Source of the DNA: Paracidovorax wautersii
GTDB lineage: Bacteria; Pseudomonadota; Gammaproteobacteria; Burkholderiales; Burkholderiaceae_C
Direction of reading: 5' to 3'
NCBI RefSeq assembly: GCF_900113035.1
Contig: NZ_FONX01000001.1
Coordinates: 416,616-480,615, forward strand
DNA: 64,000 bases
Shown: positions 25,673 to 33,925 of the stretch, piece after piece
How the letters are laid out: every line of letters starts with the position of its first letter
Numbering within the stretch: position 1 is the first letter of the stretch
Program-made: the position numbers and the translations under genes
Notes under the pieces: model-generated
Database searches by the model: none
Seen by the model: the letters and a program-made list of their open reading frames with translations, nothing else
Told to the model about the DNA's origin: nothing

Positions 25673-26380
25673 ATGGCCGCCGCCCTCCCCGCCCTCGCAA
25701 TGCACCCGCCGGCGGTGCGTACCGGCCCCGCCGGCGATGCCGGCAAGGATGCAGGCAACGTCTCCCTGATGAACATCGCGGGGCGCCAGCGCATGCTGTC
25801 GCAGCGCATCGTGCTGCAGACCGTGCTGGCCGTGCAGGGGCAGGCCGAGCAGGCGCGCGCCGCGCGGCAGACTCTGGAGCTGTTCGAAACCAGCCAGGCC
25901 CGCCTGGTGCAGACGCCCCGGCAGCTGGACGCCGCCTCGGCCCGCGAGGTGCAGGCCATCTACCACGGCCCCCAGGGCGTGGGCGCAGCCATCGACGCCT
26001 TCGCGCGCCAGGCGCGCAACGTGCTCGACCTGGCCGACCAGGCCAGCGCCCGCGCCGCCGACGCGCTGGCCACGCTGGTGGGCACGACCGATGCCGTGCT
26101 CAAGGCGCTCGACGCCGCCACCACCGTCTTCGACCAGATCCAGCGCCGGCAGTCCGAAGCCATGATGAACGAGCTGACCGGCATCGTCAGTTCCATCCAG
26201 ACCGTCGCCCGCGAGGCCAAGGTGGTGAGCTTCAACGCGCAAGTGATGGCCGCCCGCGCCGCATCGCACGGGCGCGAATTCGCCGTCGTGGCGAATGTGC
26301 TTTCGGGCATCACGGCGGAGATCGACCGGCTGTCACTGCAGGCCGTCTCGCTCGCCGGGCGCGGCCGCAAGGCCGCCTGA
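25673..26380 (+). CDS. Small soluble protein with PilJ/NarX-type P-box and MCP-like C terminus
   Basis: A 235-residue protein with no clear membrane helix. Residues 34-49 (NIAGRQRMLSQRIVLQ) match the P-box of the PilJ/NarX-type sensor domain, which in NarX binds nitrate. The C-terminal part (about 165-215, with TVAREAKVVSFNAQVMAARAA and GREFAVVANVLSGIT) resembles the hairpin tip of methyl-accepting chemotaxis proteins, where the usual form is [18 protein letters not shown]. It follows cobA by 81 bp on the same strand. A role in sensing nitrate or nitrite is inferred from domain and context only. Confidence 0.7.
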   Translation: MAAALPALAMHPPAVRTGPAGDAGKDAGNVSLMNIAGRQRMLSQRIVLQTVLAVQGQAEQARAARQTLELFETSQARLVQTPRQLDAASAREVQAIYHGPQGVGAAIDAFARQARNVLDLADQASARAADALATLVGTTDAVLKALDAATTVFDQIQRRQSEAMMNELTGIVSSIQTVAREAKVVSFNAQVMAARAASHGREFAVVANVLSGITAEIDRLSLQAVSLAGRGRKAA

Positions 26381-26418
26381 AATGTGTTGGAAAGGGGCGC
26401 TGCCCCGGATCGCCCCGC

Positions 26419-26922
26419 TCAGCCGTGCGCCAGCGCCGCTTCGCGCTGGATCTGCGCGAAACGCTCGGCCAGTTCCTTGCGCAGGCTCTTGCGCAGCAGG
26501 GCGGCTTCCCAGCGGCGGCGTTCGTCGGGCGTGGAAGGCGAGAGCGGCGGCACGGCCGTGGGCTTGCGCTCCTCGTCCACCGCGACCATGGTGAAGAAGC
26601 AGCTGTTGACGTGGCGCACGACCTGGGTGCGGATGTCTTCGGCCACCACCTTCACGCCGATCTCCATCGACGAGGTGCCGGTGTAGTTCACGCTGGCCAG
26701 GAAGGTGACCAGCTCGCCCACGTGGATGGGCTGCAGGAAGGTGACCTGGTCCACGCTCAGCGTGACCGCATAGCGGCCCGAATAGCGCGCCGCGCAGGCA
26801 TAGGCCACCTGATCGAGCTGCTTGAGCACGGCGCCGCCGTGCACGTTGCCCGAGAAGTTGGCCATGTCGGGGGACATCAGCACGGTCATGCTGAGCTGGT
26901 GTGCGGGGAGCTGGGAGGTCAT
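26419..26922 (-). CDS. Acyl-CoA thioesterase, hotdog fold
   Basis: A 167-residue YciA/BACH-type thioesterase that hydrolyses acyl-CoA to free acid and CoA. The hotdog signature NFSGNVHGGAVLKQLDQVA is near 22-40 with the catalytic acidic residue in LDQ, followed by the conserved strands VDQVTFLQPIHVGELVTF and SSMEIGVKVVAED. The tail is charged. It is convergent with the P-box gene and divergent from the BaiN-like gene, and forms a single-gene unit. Confidence 0.85.
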   Translation of the reverse strand: MTSQLPAHQLSMTVLMSPDMANFSGNVHGGAVLKQLDQVAYACAARYSGRYAVTLSVDQVTFLQPIHVGELVTFLASVNYTGTSSMEIGVKVVAEDIRTQVVRHVNSCFFTMVAVDEERKPTAVPPLSPSTPDERRRWEAALLRKSLRKELAERFAQIQREAALAHG

Positions 26923-27026
26923 GCATCGATTTTAGGAGCAGCACATGACGGCTGCGCCTGCACTGATGCAGCTTCGCTACACTCGCGCCCATTCTTTTTT
27001 CGCGGCTTCCCCGGCTGCGCCGCATC

Positions 27027-28286
27027 ATGTCCGACCCCCAGAAAACCGCCGCCCCCCGATACGACGCCGTCATCCTGGGCGCTGGCGCGGCGGGCCTCTT
27101 CTGCGCTGCGCAGGCCGGCCAGCGTGGCCTGAAGGTGCTGCTGATCGACCATGCCGAGAAGGTGGCCGAGAAGATCCGCATCTCGGGCGGCGGGCGCTGC
27201 AACTTCACCAACCGCGACCTGGACGTGCGTGCGCCGCACCGGCACTTCGTGGGCCAGAACCCGCAGTTCGCGCGCTCGGCGCTGTCGCGCTACACGCCGG
27301 CGGACTTCATCGCCCTGGTCGAGCGCCACGGCATCGCCTATCACGAGAAGCACAAGGGCCAGCTCTTCGCCGACCGCTCGGCCGAAGACCTGATCCAGAT
27401 GCTGCTGGCCGAATGCGCGGCCGGCCAGGTCGAGCGCTGGCAGCCCTGCGGCGTCAGAAAAGTGGCGTTTTCGGCCAACAGCCCAGACGGGACCAGCGCA
27501 CCCTGCTATCACATCGATACCGATCGCGGCCCGGTGACGGCGCGCAGCCTGGTCATCGCCACGGGCGGGCTGTCGATCCCCAAGATCGGCGCGACCGACT
27601 TCGGCTACCGGCTGGCGCAGCAGTTCGGCATCCCGCTGGTGGAGCGCCGCCCGGGCCTGGTGCCGCTCACCTTCGATGGCGACGCCTGGGCGCCCTATGC
27701 GCAATTGGCCGGCCTGGCGCTGCCGGTGGAAATCTCGACCGGCACGAAGAAGGCCCGCACCGCCTTCCTCGAAGACCTGCTCTTCACCCACCGCGGCCTC
27801 TCGGGCCCGGCGGTGCTGCAGATCTCCAGCTACTGGCAGCCGGGCACGCCGCTGGCCATCGACCTGGCGCCGGGCGCGGACCTGGCCGGGGCCCTGTCCC
27901 AGGGCAAGGCCCGCTCGAAGAAGCTCATCGCCAACGAACTGGCCGGCCACGTGCCCAGCCGCCTGGCCGACGCCTGGGCGCAGCAGAGCCCCGACTGGCA
28001 GCGCCCCATCAACGAAGCCTCCGACAAGGCGCTGGCACGGCTGGCCGAACAGCTGGCGCGCTGGGAGCTGACGCCTACCGGCACCGAGGGCTACAAGAAG
28101 GCCGAAGTCACGCTGGGCGGCATCGACACGCGCGCGCTGTCGCAGCAGACCATGGAAGCCACCGCGCAGCCGGGCCTGTATTTCATCGGCGAGGTAGTGG
28201 ACATCACCGGCTGGCTGGGCGGCTACAACTTCCAGTGGGCCTGGGCCAGCGCCCATGCCTGCGCGCAGGCGCTGCCGCCGGCCTGA
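27027..28286 (+). CDS. BaiN/HI0933-family NAD(P)/FAD-dependent oxidoreductase
   Basis: A 419-residue flavoprotein of the HI0933/YhiN family. The Rossmann motif GAGAAGLFCA is at 17-26, followed by the family hallmark KIRISGGGRCNFTNRD near 49-64, then TGGLSIPKIGATDFGYRLA near 180, and the C-terminal FAD contact DITGWLGGYNFQWAWASA. Members have been linked to reductive steps in bile acid metabolism or to unknown reductions; the substrate here is unknown. Single gene, divergent from the thioesterase. Confidence 0.85.
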   Translation: MSDPQKTAAPRYDAVILGAGAAGLFCAAQAGQRGLKVLLIDHAEKVAEKIRISGGGRCNFTNRDLDVRAPHRHFVGQNPQFARSALSRYTPADFIALVERHGIAYHEKHKGQLFADRSAEDLIQMLLAECAAGQVERWQPCGVRKVAFSANSPDGTSAPCYHIDTDRGPVTARSLVIATGGLSIPKIGATDFGYRLAQQFGIPLVERRPGLVPLTFDGDAWAPYAQLAGLALPVEISTGTKKARTAFLEDLLFTHRGLSGPAVLQISSYWQPGTPLAIDLAPGADLAGALSQGKARSKKLIANELAGHVPSRLADAWAQQSPDWQRPINEASDKALARLAEQLARWELTPTGTEGYKKAEVTLGGIDTRALSQQTMEATAQPGLYFIGEVVDITGWLGGYNFQWAWASAHACAQALPPA

Positions 28287-28344
28287 GCCCAAGCCCAAGC
28301 CACCGGCCTGGGGCGCGCGCCCGCCGCCGTGGCCCGGCGTGCCA

Positions 28345-31300
28345 TCAGGCTTCCTCGGCCGCCTCCTCTGAAAAGGCCAGGTGCGGCGGCCTGGCGGCCG
28401 CCTCCGCGACCCACCGCTGCAGCGCCTCGGGCGGCAGCGCGCGGCTGAAGAGATAGCCCTGCACCTCGTCGCAGGCCAGCGACTCCAGCATGCGCAGCGT
28501 GGCCGCGTCCTCCACGCCCTCGGCCACCACCTGCAGCCCGAGCGTGTGGCCCAGGCCGATGATGGCGCGCGTGATCGCCATGTCGGCCGGGCTCGAGAGC
28601 ATGTCGCGGATGAAGGACTTGTCCACCTTCAGCTTGTCGATCGCGAAGCGCTTGAGGTAGGCCAGGCTCGAATAGCCGGTGCCGAAATCGTCGATGGCCA
28701 GCTGCACGCCCAGCTGCTTGAGCGCCGCGAGCTGCCCCTGCGCCATGCCGGCGTTGTCCATCAGCTGCGATTCGGTGATTTCCAGCTCCAGGCAGCTGGC
28801 CGGCATGCCGTGGCGCGACAGCAGCGCGGCGATGTCGGGCACCAGCTGCGGATCGGCCAGCTGCGCAGCCGAGAGGTTCACCGACACCGGCAGGCCCGCG
28901 AGCCCGCCGCCGGCTTCCGCCGCGAGCCAGAGCGCCCACTGCGCGCAGGCCTGGTCCAGCACCCAGGCGCCGATGGCCCGGATGAGCCCGGCCTCTTCGG
29001 CGATGGGAATGAACTCGCCCGGCAGCACCTCGCCCAGCGACGGATGGCGCCAGCGCAGCAGCGCCTCCAGGCCCGTGGGCTGGCAGGTGCGGGCGGACAT
29101 GCGCGGCTGGTAGTGCAGCGCGAACTCCCGGCGCTCCAGCGCGCGCCGCAGAGACTGCTCCATGGCCTGCCGGGCCTGCACGCGCTGGTCGGTCTCCAGC
29201 GAATAGAGGCGCGCCATGTCGCGGCCGGCGGTCTTGGCCTCGTACATGGCCGCGTCGGCGCGGCGCATGAGCTCGTCCAGATCGCCGCCGTCGCCCGGAA
29301 AGACGGCGATGCCCACGCTGCATGACACGTTGAGCTCGTGGCCTTCGACCATATGGCTCTGGCGGATCAGCGGGATCAGCCGGCGCTCCACCGCCTGCAG
29401 CACGTCGGCCGGGCCGTCCACGTCCCGCATGATGATGACGAATTCGTCGCCACCCAGCCGGCTCACCGTGTCGCAATGGCGCGTGGCCTGCATCAGCCGT
29501 GCCGCCACCGAGCGCAGCAGCCCGTCGCCGATGTGGTGGCCCAGCGTGTCGTTGATGGCCTTGAAGCGGTCGAGGTCGATGAACAGCACCCCCACCCGTT
29601 CCCCGTTGACGCTGGCCTGCGCCAGCGCGGCCTGCAGCCGCTGCACGCAGAGCGAGCGGTTGGGCAGCTCGGTCAGCACGTCGTGGTGGGCGAGGAACTG
29701 GATGCGCTCCTCGTTGCGCTTGCGGTCGGTGATGTCCAGGGCGATGCCGATGTGGTTGGTGACCGCCCCGCCCTTGCCGCCCTCGCGCACGGCCGACACC
29801 ATCAGCCAGGCCGGATAGGTGTCGCCCGAGCGGCGGCGTAGCCGCACCTCGCCCTGCCAGGATTCCTTGTCCTGCAGCGTGCGGGCGATGACGGCGCCCA
29901 GGGGCGGATCGCCCGCGTCCTCCAGCAGGAAGTCCAGGCTTTCGCCGAGCAGCTCGTAGAAGTCGTGGTGCGTGCTGCGGCAGAAGGCGCGGTTCACGCT
30001 CAGGATGCGCTGGTCGGCCGACATGATGATGATGCCCTCCGAAGAGGCCTCGAACACCTTGGCCCAGAGCTCCAGCCGCTGCTCCATCAGCTTCAGCACG
30101 TTGATCGGCGTGAAGGCGGTGAGCATGGCCTCGCGCCCCTGGAACTGCAGCCGGCGCGCCGAGAGCACGGCCCAGAGCGGCTCGGCGCTGCCCTTCCAGC
30201 GCACCTCGAACTCATCGACCACGCCCTGGTCCGCCAGGCGCTGGAAGAACCGTGCGCGCACGCTGGGATCCAGGCCCCGGTGCCAGGGATCGCGCACCGT
30301 GCCGTTGAGCCAGGGCGTGGCCGGCTCGTTGGCATGCAGCACCTCGTGCTCGGGCACCGAGGTGACCACCATCGGGATCGGGAAGGCCTCCACCAGCTCG
30401 CGCTGCGCCTCGGCGGCGCGGGCGCTGGCGGCCAGCTCCTGCTGCAGCAGGCGCTCGCGGTCCAGCTGCGCCAGCATGCTGTTGAAGGCCGTCACCAGGC
30501 GGCCGATCTCGTCGCTGCTGTTCCAGTGCGCGCGCAGGCTGTGGTCGCCGGTCTGGCGCACCTCGTCGGCCACGCGGGAGAGTTGCTGCAGCGGCTTGGC
30601 GATCTGCCGCGCCACCAGCGTGACCACGCTCAGGATGCAGCCCAGCAGCAGCAGGGCCGTGCCCATGTGCAGCCACATGCGGGCGAAGAGGTCGTCCACG
30701 CGCGTGTGCAGCAGGCCGTCGAGCTGCAGCGTGCCCTGCTCCCAGGCCACCTGCAGATTGCTCAGCAGCGCGCGCTGGCGGTCGGGCAGCTCGGCCTGGG
30801 CCGCGTGCGTGTCGCCCTGCGCGATGGCTTGCAGCATCGCCTGGAAGTCGGCGCCCGCCGCCGCCAGCGCCTGCCGCTGCTGGGCCAGCGCCGAGCGCAG
30901 GGCGGGCGAGCCGGCGATGAAGGCCTGGTTGTAGTCCGAATCGATGCCGGCCATCACCGCGTCCAGCCGGCCCGCGAGCGTGAGCAGCTCCCCCGAGCGA
31001 TGCGCGGAGGAAACGCCCGGCCGCGCGGGCTGGCCCATGAAGCCGGCGATGTCGTGCGTGACCTGCAGCAGCTCCGGAAAGCGCAGCAGGATGAGCGACA
31101 TCACGTAGTAGCTGTCCAGGTCGGGGTCGAGGATGAGGTTGGACTGGTTGCCCACGGTGGTCATCAGCTCGCGGCCCTCGCTCAGCAGGCGGGCCCGCCC
31201 GGCTTCGCGGGATGCAGCGGGCGCCGCAGTGCCTTCGGCCGGGCGCAGCAGCGCCTCGAAGCGCTGCGCGCTGTCCGTGGTCTTGAGCTGGGCGTCGTAC

Positions 31301-31572
31301 TGCGCGCGCACGCGCTGCAGGCGGTCCACCACCAGGGTCGGCGGGCCGCCGTCTTCATGGAGAAAGGCATCCAGCAGCGCATCGCGCACCACCGAGGCAT
31401 AGGCCGTGCCCACGATCTCCTTGCGTGCGAAGTCGATGGCCAGGAATTTCTCGTGGATCAGGATGCCCGACACGTAGATCACCGCCGTCAGATCGAGCAG
31501 GTAGATGAGCATGAGCTTGCGGCCCACGCTGAGCCGGCCCAGCCAGCGGGAAACTCTTTGCACGATGGACAT
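28345..31572 (-). CDS. Membrane-bound GGDEF/EAL protein with PAS domain
   Basis: A 1075-residue cyclic-di-GMP enzyme. After a first membrane helix (MLIYLLDLTAVIYVSGILI, near 20-38) comes a long periplasmic helical domain of nearly 270 residues, a second helix near 310 (MGTALLLLGCILSVVTLVA), HAMP (to about 385), two PAS-like segments (about 425-650, with the linker DITDRKRNEERIQFLAHHD), GGDEF with intact active site at 707-711, and EAL with intact Glu836-Ala-Leu. Both catalytic signatures look functional, so the protein may both make and degrade c-di-GMP. Start chosen at 31572 just before VQRVSRW. No partner gene is adjacent. Confidence 0.9.
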   Translation of the reverse strand: MSIVQRVSRWLGRLSVGRKLMLIYLLDLTAVIYVSGILIHEKFLAIDFARKEIVGTAYASVVRDALLDAFLHEDGGPPTLVVDRLQRVRAQYDAQLKTTDSAQRFEALLRPAEGTAAPAASREAGRARLLSEGRELMTTVGNQSNLILDPDLDSYYVMSLILLRFPELLQVTHDIAGFMGQPARPGVSSAHRSGELLTLAGRLDAVMAGIDSDYNQAFIAGSPALRSALAQQRQALAAAGADFQAMLQAIAQGDTHAAQAELPDRQRALLSNLQVAWEQGTLQLDGLLHTRVDDLFARMWLHMGTALLLLGCILSVVTLVARQIAKPLQQLSRVADEVRQTGDHSLRAHWNSSDEIGRLVTAFNSMLAQLDRERLLQQELAASARAAEAQRELVEAFPIPMVVTSVPEHEVLHANEPATPWLNGTVRDPWHRGLDPSVRARFFQRLADQGVVDEFEVRWKGSAEPLWAVLSARRLQFQGREAMLTAFTPINVLKLMEQRLELWAKVFEASSEGIIIMSADQRILSVNRAFCRSTHHDFYELLGESLDFLLEDAGDPPLGAVIARTLQDKESWQGEVRLRRRSGDTYPAWLMVSAVREGGKGGAVTNHIGIALDITDRKRNEERIQFLAHHDVLTELPNRSLCVQRLQAALAQASVNGERVGVLFIDLDRFKAINDTLGHHIGDGLLRSVAARLMQATRHCDTVSRLGGDEFVIIMRDVDGPADVLQAVERRLIPLIRQSHMVEGHELNVSCSVGIAVFPGDGGDLDELMRRADAAMYEAKTAGRDMARLYSLETDQRVQARQAMEQSLRRALERREFALHYQPRMSARTCQPTGLEALLRWRHPSLGEVLPGEFIPIAEEAGLIRAIGAWVLDQACAQWALWLAAEAGGGLAGLPVSVNLSAAQLADPQLVPDIAALLSRHGMPASCLELEITESQLMDNAGMAQGQLAALKQLGVQLAIDDFGTGYSSLAYLKRFAIDKLKVDKSFIRDMLSSPADMAITRAIIGLGHTLGLQVVAEGVEDAATLRMLESLACDEVQGYLFSRALPPEALQRWVAEAAARPPHLAFSEEAAEEA

Positions 31573-31918
31573 GTGGTGGAAACCCCGGTGGGGAACGCCG
31601 TGAAGCGGCCCGTGGAACGAGCGGAATGCATAGCCAAGCCCCAGGCGGGCGATACGCTGCATGCGATGCCGAAAGAGCGAAGCAAGAGCCAAGCCCGGCG
31701 CGCCCGGGAGGCACCTCCCGGCCTGCCCGAAAGCGATCCCGGCCCCTGTCGGAGCAGACTGCGCCCCGCCGATACCGCAAGCCCGCTATAATCTCCGGCT
31801 TTGCTGGCAAACCCCGTCGGCCAATACTAGTTATAGACGGGGAATTTTCGCCGCGTACGGCTTTCAGGCCCGATCTCCTGGAAACCCTCTGCCGGCACAT
31901 TTTGGAAAAATTGAGCTA
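31573..31918 (+). promoter_or_regulatory. rpsU promoter and structured 5' leader
   Basis: This 346-bp gap has no gene. A perfect TATAAT at 31787-31792 has no good -35. The leader of about 120 nt holds a 7-bp hairpin (CCCCGTC at 31812-31818 with GACGGGG at 31836-31842) followed by AATTTT. It could be a control element for S21 synthesis or an attenuator. Confidence 0.5.
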
Positions 31919-32131
31919 ATGACCACCATTCGCGTTAAAGAGAACGAACCCTTCGACGTGGCGCTGCGCCGCTTCAAGCGCACCATCGAAAAACTGGGCC
32001 TGCTGACCGACCTGCGCGCCCGCGAGTTCTACGAAAAGCCCACCGCAGAGCGCAAGCGCAAGAAGGCTGCCGCCGTCAAGCGCCACTACAAGCGCGTGCG
32101 CAGCATGCAGCTGCCCAAGAAGCTGTACTGA
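31919..32131 (+). CDS. rpsU: 30S ribosomal protein S21
   Basis: A 70-residue basic protein. It opens with [20 protein letters not shown] and ends [16 protein letters not shown], the standard S21 sequence. It binds the 30S platform near the anti-Shine-Dalgarno region and supports initiation. Notably, its own ATG has no Shine-Dalgarno match; upstream is AAAAATTGAGCTA. That is consistent with self-controlled translation, though this is inference. A terminator follows, then yqeY. Confidence 0.97.
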
Positions 32132-32155
32132 TCCAGACAGCCGGCCTCACCGCCG

Positions 32156-32191
32156 AAAACCCGCGCTAGGGACGCCAAGCGCGGGTTTTTT
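32156..32191 (+). terminator. Intrinsic terminator after rpsU
   Basis: Stem AACCCGCGCT / AGCGCGGGTT with a short loop, followed by T6. It separates rpsU from yqeY. Confidence 0.9.
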
Positions 32192-32319
32192 CGTTTATCG
32201 GGTTTGCCCAAACGCTTTCCGGCGCGCTGGCGCCGCCGCCGTGCGCAAGACCTTGCGCCCACACCGAAAGCCTTTGGGCAAACCCTGTCCACCGCCTCCA
32301 ACCGACAGAAAGCATCCCT

Positions 32320-32766
32320 ATGAGCCTCAAGGACCAGATCACCGAAGACATGAAGACCGCGATGCGCGCCAAGGACTCCGAGCGCCTGGGCACCATCCGC
32401 CTGCTGCAGGCCGCCATGAAGCAAAAGGAAGTCGATGAGCGCGTGACGCTCGACGACGCGGCCATCGTCGCCATCGTGGACAAGCTCATCAAGCAGCGCA
32501 AGGACTCCATCGCGGCCTTCGAAGGCGCGGGCCGCCAGGACCTGGCCGACAAGGAAAAGTCCGAAATGACCGTGCTGCAGGCCTACCTGCCCGAACGCAT
32601 GTCGGCCGACGAAGTGGCCGCCGCCGTCAAGGCCATCGTGGCCGAGCTGGGCGCCTCGGGCCCTGGCGACATGGGCAAGGTCATGGGCGCGGTCAAGACG
32701 CAGCTGGCAGGCAAGGCCGACATGGGCCAGGTGTCCGCCGCCGTGAAGGCCGCGCTGGCCGGCTGA
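32320..32766 (+). CDS. yqeY: GatB/YqeY domain-containing protein
   Basis: A 148-residue protein that matches the YqeY family: SLKDQITEDMKTAMRAKD at the N terminus, RLLQAAMKQKEVDER near 27-41, and AYLPERMSADEVAAAVKAIV near 88-107. The domain is shared with the tRNA-binding tail of GatB and may bind tRNA, but the free-standing protein has no firm function. The rpsU-yqeY order is conserved in many bacteria; the usual dnaG-rpoD continuation is absent here and a terminator follows. Confidence 0.88.
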   Translation: MSLKDQITEDMKTAMRAKDSERLGTIRLLQAAMKQKEVDERVTLDDAAIVAIVDKLIKQRKDSIAAFEGAGRQDLADKEKSEMTVLQAYLPERMSADEVAAAVKAIVAELGASGPGDMGKVMGAVKTQLAGKADMGQVSAAVKAALAG

Positions 32767-32811
32767 TCGACCAGGCCCCGCAGCGCCGGGCCCGCCTGAT
32801 GCCGAATGCCG

Positions 32812-32848
32812 AATGCCGGCACTCCATCCCCGGAGTGCCGGCATTTTT
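32812..32848. terminator. Strong intrinsic terminator after yqeY
   Basis: Perfect 14-bp inverted repeat (AATGCCGGCACTCC / GGAGTGCCGGCATT) around a six-base loop, followed by T5. It also precedes the stop of the convergent LysR gene. Confidence 0.92.
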
Positions 32849-32856
32849 CTTGGCAG

Positions 32857-33834
32857 CTACGCCGGGGCGCGATCGCCGGCATCAGGCCGGCCGCCGCCTC
32901 CGCGCACGGCCTGGGCGACGTATTCCTCCAGGAACTCCACGCACACCCGCACCTTGGCGGAACGGTCCAGCCGCGTCGGATAGACTGCCCAGATGTTGGC
33001 CTCCTGCTGCCACTCGGGCAGCACGCGCACCAGCCGGCCCGACTCCAGCTCGTCGCCCACATCCCACAGCGAGCGCAGCACGATGCCGCGCCCGTCCTCC
33101 GCCCACTGCACGGCCATCTCGCCGTTATTGGCCGACAAGGGGCCGCGGACCTTGACCGTGTGCTCCACCGAGCCGCTGCGCAGCCGCCACACGCCGAACG
33201 GGCGGTCGCGCTCCTTGATGACCAGGCAATCGTGGGCGGACAGATCCGCCACCGTGCGCGGCACGCCCTGGCGCGCCAGATAGGCGGGCGCGGCGCAGAG
33301 CACGCGGTGGTTGCTGCCCAGCCGCCGCGCGATGAGGTGGGGCGCGATCTCGTCCCCCACCCGCACGTCCAGATCGAAGCCTTCGCCCGCCACATCCACC
33401 AGCCGGTCGAACACCTCCAGGCGCACCTGCAGCGCCGGATGCCGCTCCACCAGGCTGGAGAGCGCCGGCGCCAGCACGCGCCGGCCGAAGCCGAAGCTGC
33501 AGCTCACCCGCAGCAGGCCGCGCGGCTCGCGGCGCGTGACGGCCACTTCCTGCATCAGCTGGTCCACGTCGTCCAGGATGCGCTGCGCCCAGTGGAAGAC
33601 CCGCTCGCCCTCCTCCGTCACCGCCACGCGGCGCGTGGTGCGGTGCAGCAGCTTGACGGCGAGGTCTTCCTCCAGCAGCCGGATGCGCTTGCTCACATAG
33701 GCCGGAGACACGCCCAGTTCCACCGCCGCATCGGCGAAGCTGGATTTGCGCGCCACCACGGTGAAGACGCGCAGGTCGTCGGTCGCAGGAAATTTATGCA
33801 CGATGTGTGAACAATGAGACCACAGGAAGGCCAT
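32857..33834 (-). CDS. LysR-family regulator, divergent from tartrate dehydrogenase
   Basis: A 325-residue regulator from the ATG at 33834, or 314 from a GTG at 33801. The HTH is at about residues 19-78 (DDLRVFTVVARKSSFADAAV, ELGVSPAYVSKRIRLLEEDL), followed by the effector domain. It resembles TtuA-type activators of tartrate utilisation. The palindrome at 33811-33837 would lie inside the reading frame if the ATG is used but just upstream if the GTG is used, which favours the shorter form. Neither start has a good ribosome site. Control of the divergent dehydrogenase is inferred from context. Confidence 0.85.
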   Translation of the reverse strand: MAFLWSHCSHIVHKFPATDDLRVFTVVARKSSFADAAVELGVSPAYVSKRIRLLEEDLAVKLLHRTTRRVAVTEEGERVFHWAQRILDDVDQLMQEVAVTRREPRGLLRVSCSFGFGRRVLAPALSSLVERHPALQVRLEVFDRLVDVAGEGFDLDVRVGDEIAPHLIARRLGSNHRVLCAAPAYLARQGVPRTVADLSAHDCLVIKERDRPFGVWRLRSGSVEHTVKVRGPLSANNGEMAVQWAEDGRGIVLRSLWDVGDELESGRLVRVLPEWQQEANIWAVYPTRLDRSAKVRVCVEFLEEYVAQAVRGGGGRPDAGDRAPA

Positions 33835-33837
33835 TGT
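33811..33837. promoter_or_regulatory. Candidate LysR operator
   Basis: ACAATG (33811-33816) and CATTGT (33832-33837) form an inverted repeat with 15 bp between; a further ACAATG is at about 33857. It sits between the LysR and tartrate dehydrogenase genes, where a regulator site is expected. Confidence 0.4.
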
Positions 33838-33925
33838 ATGAATCCGGGCGCAGCACAACAATGCAGCCATGCCGTCGGTTTCCGCATTCAGGCGCCGCCG
33901 GCCCCACGTCATTGGAGACACCACC

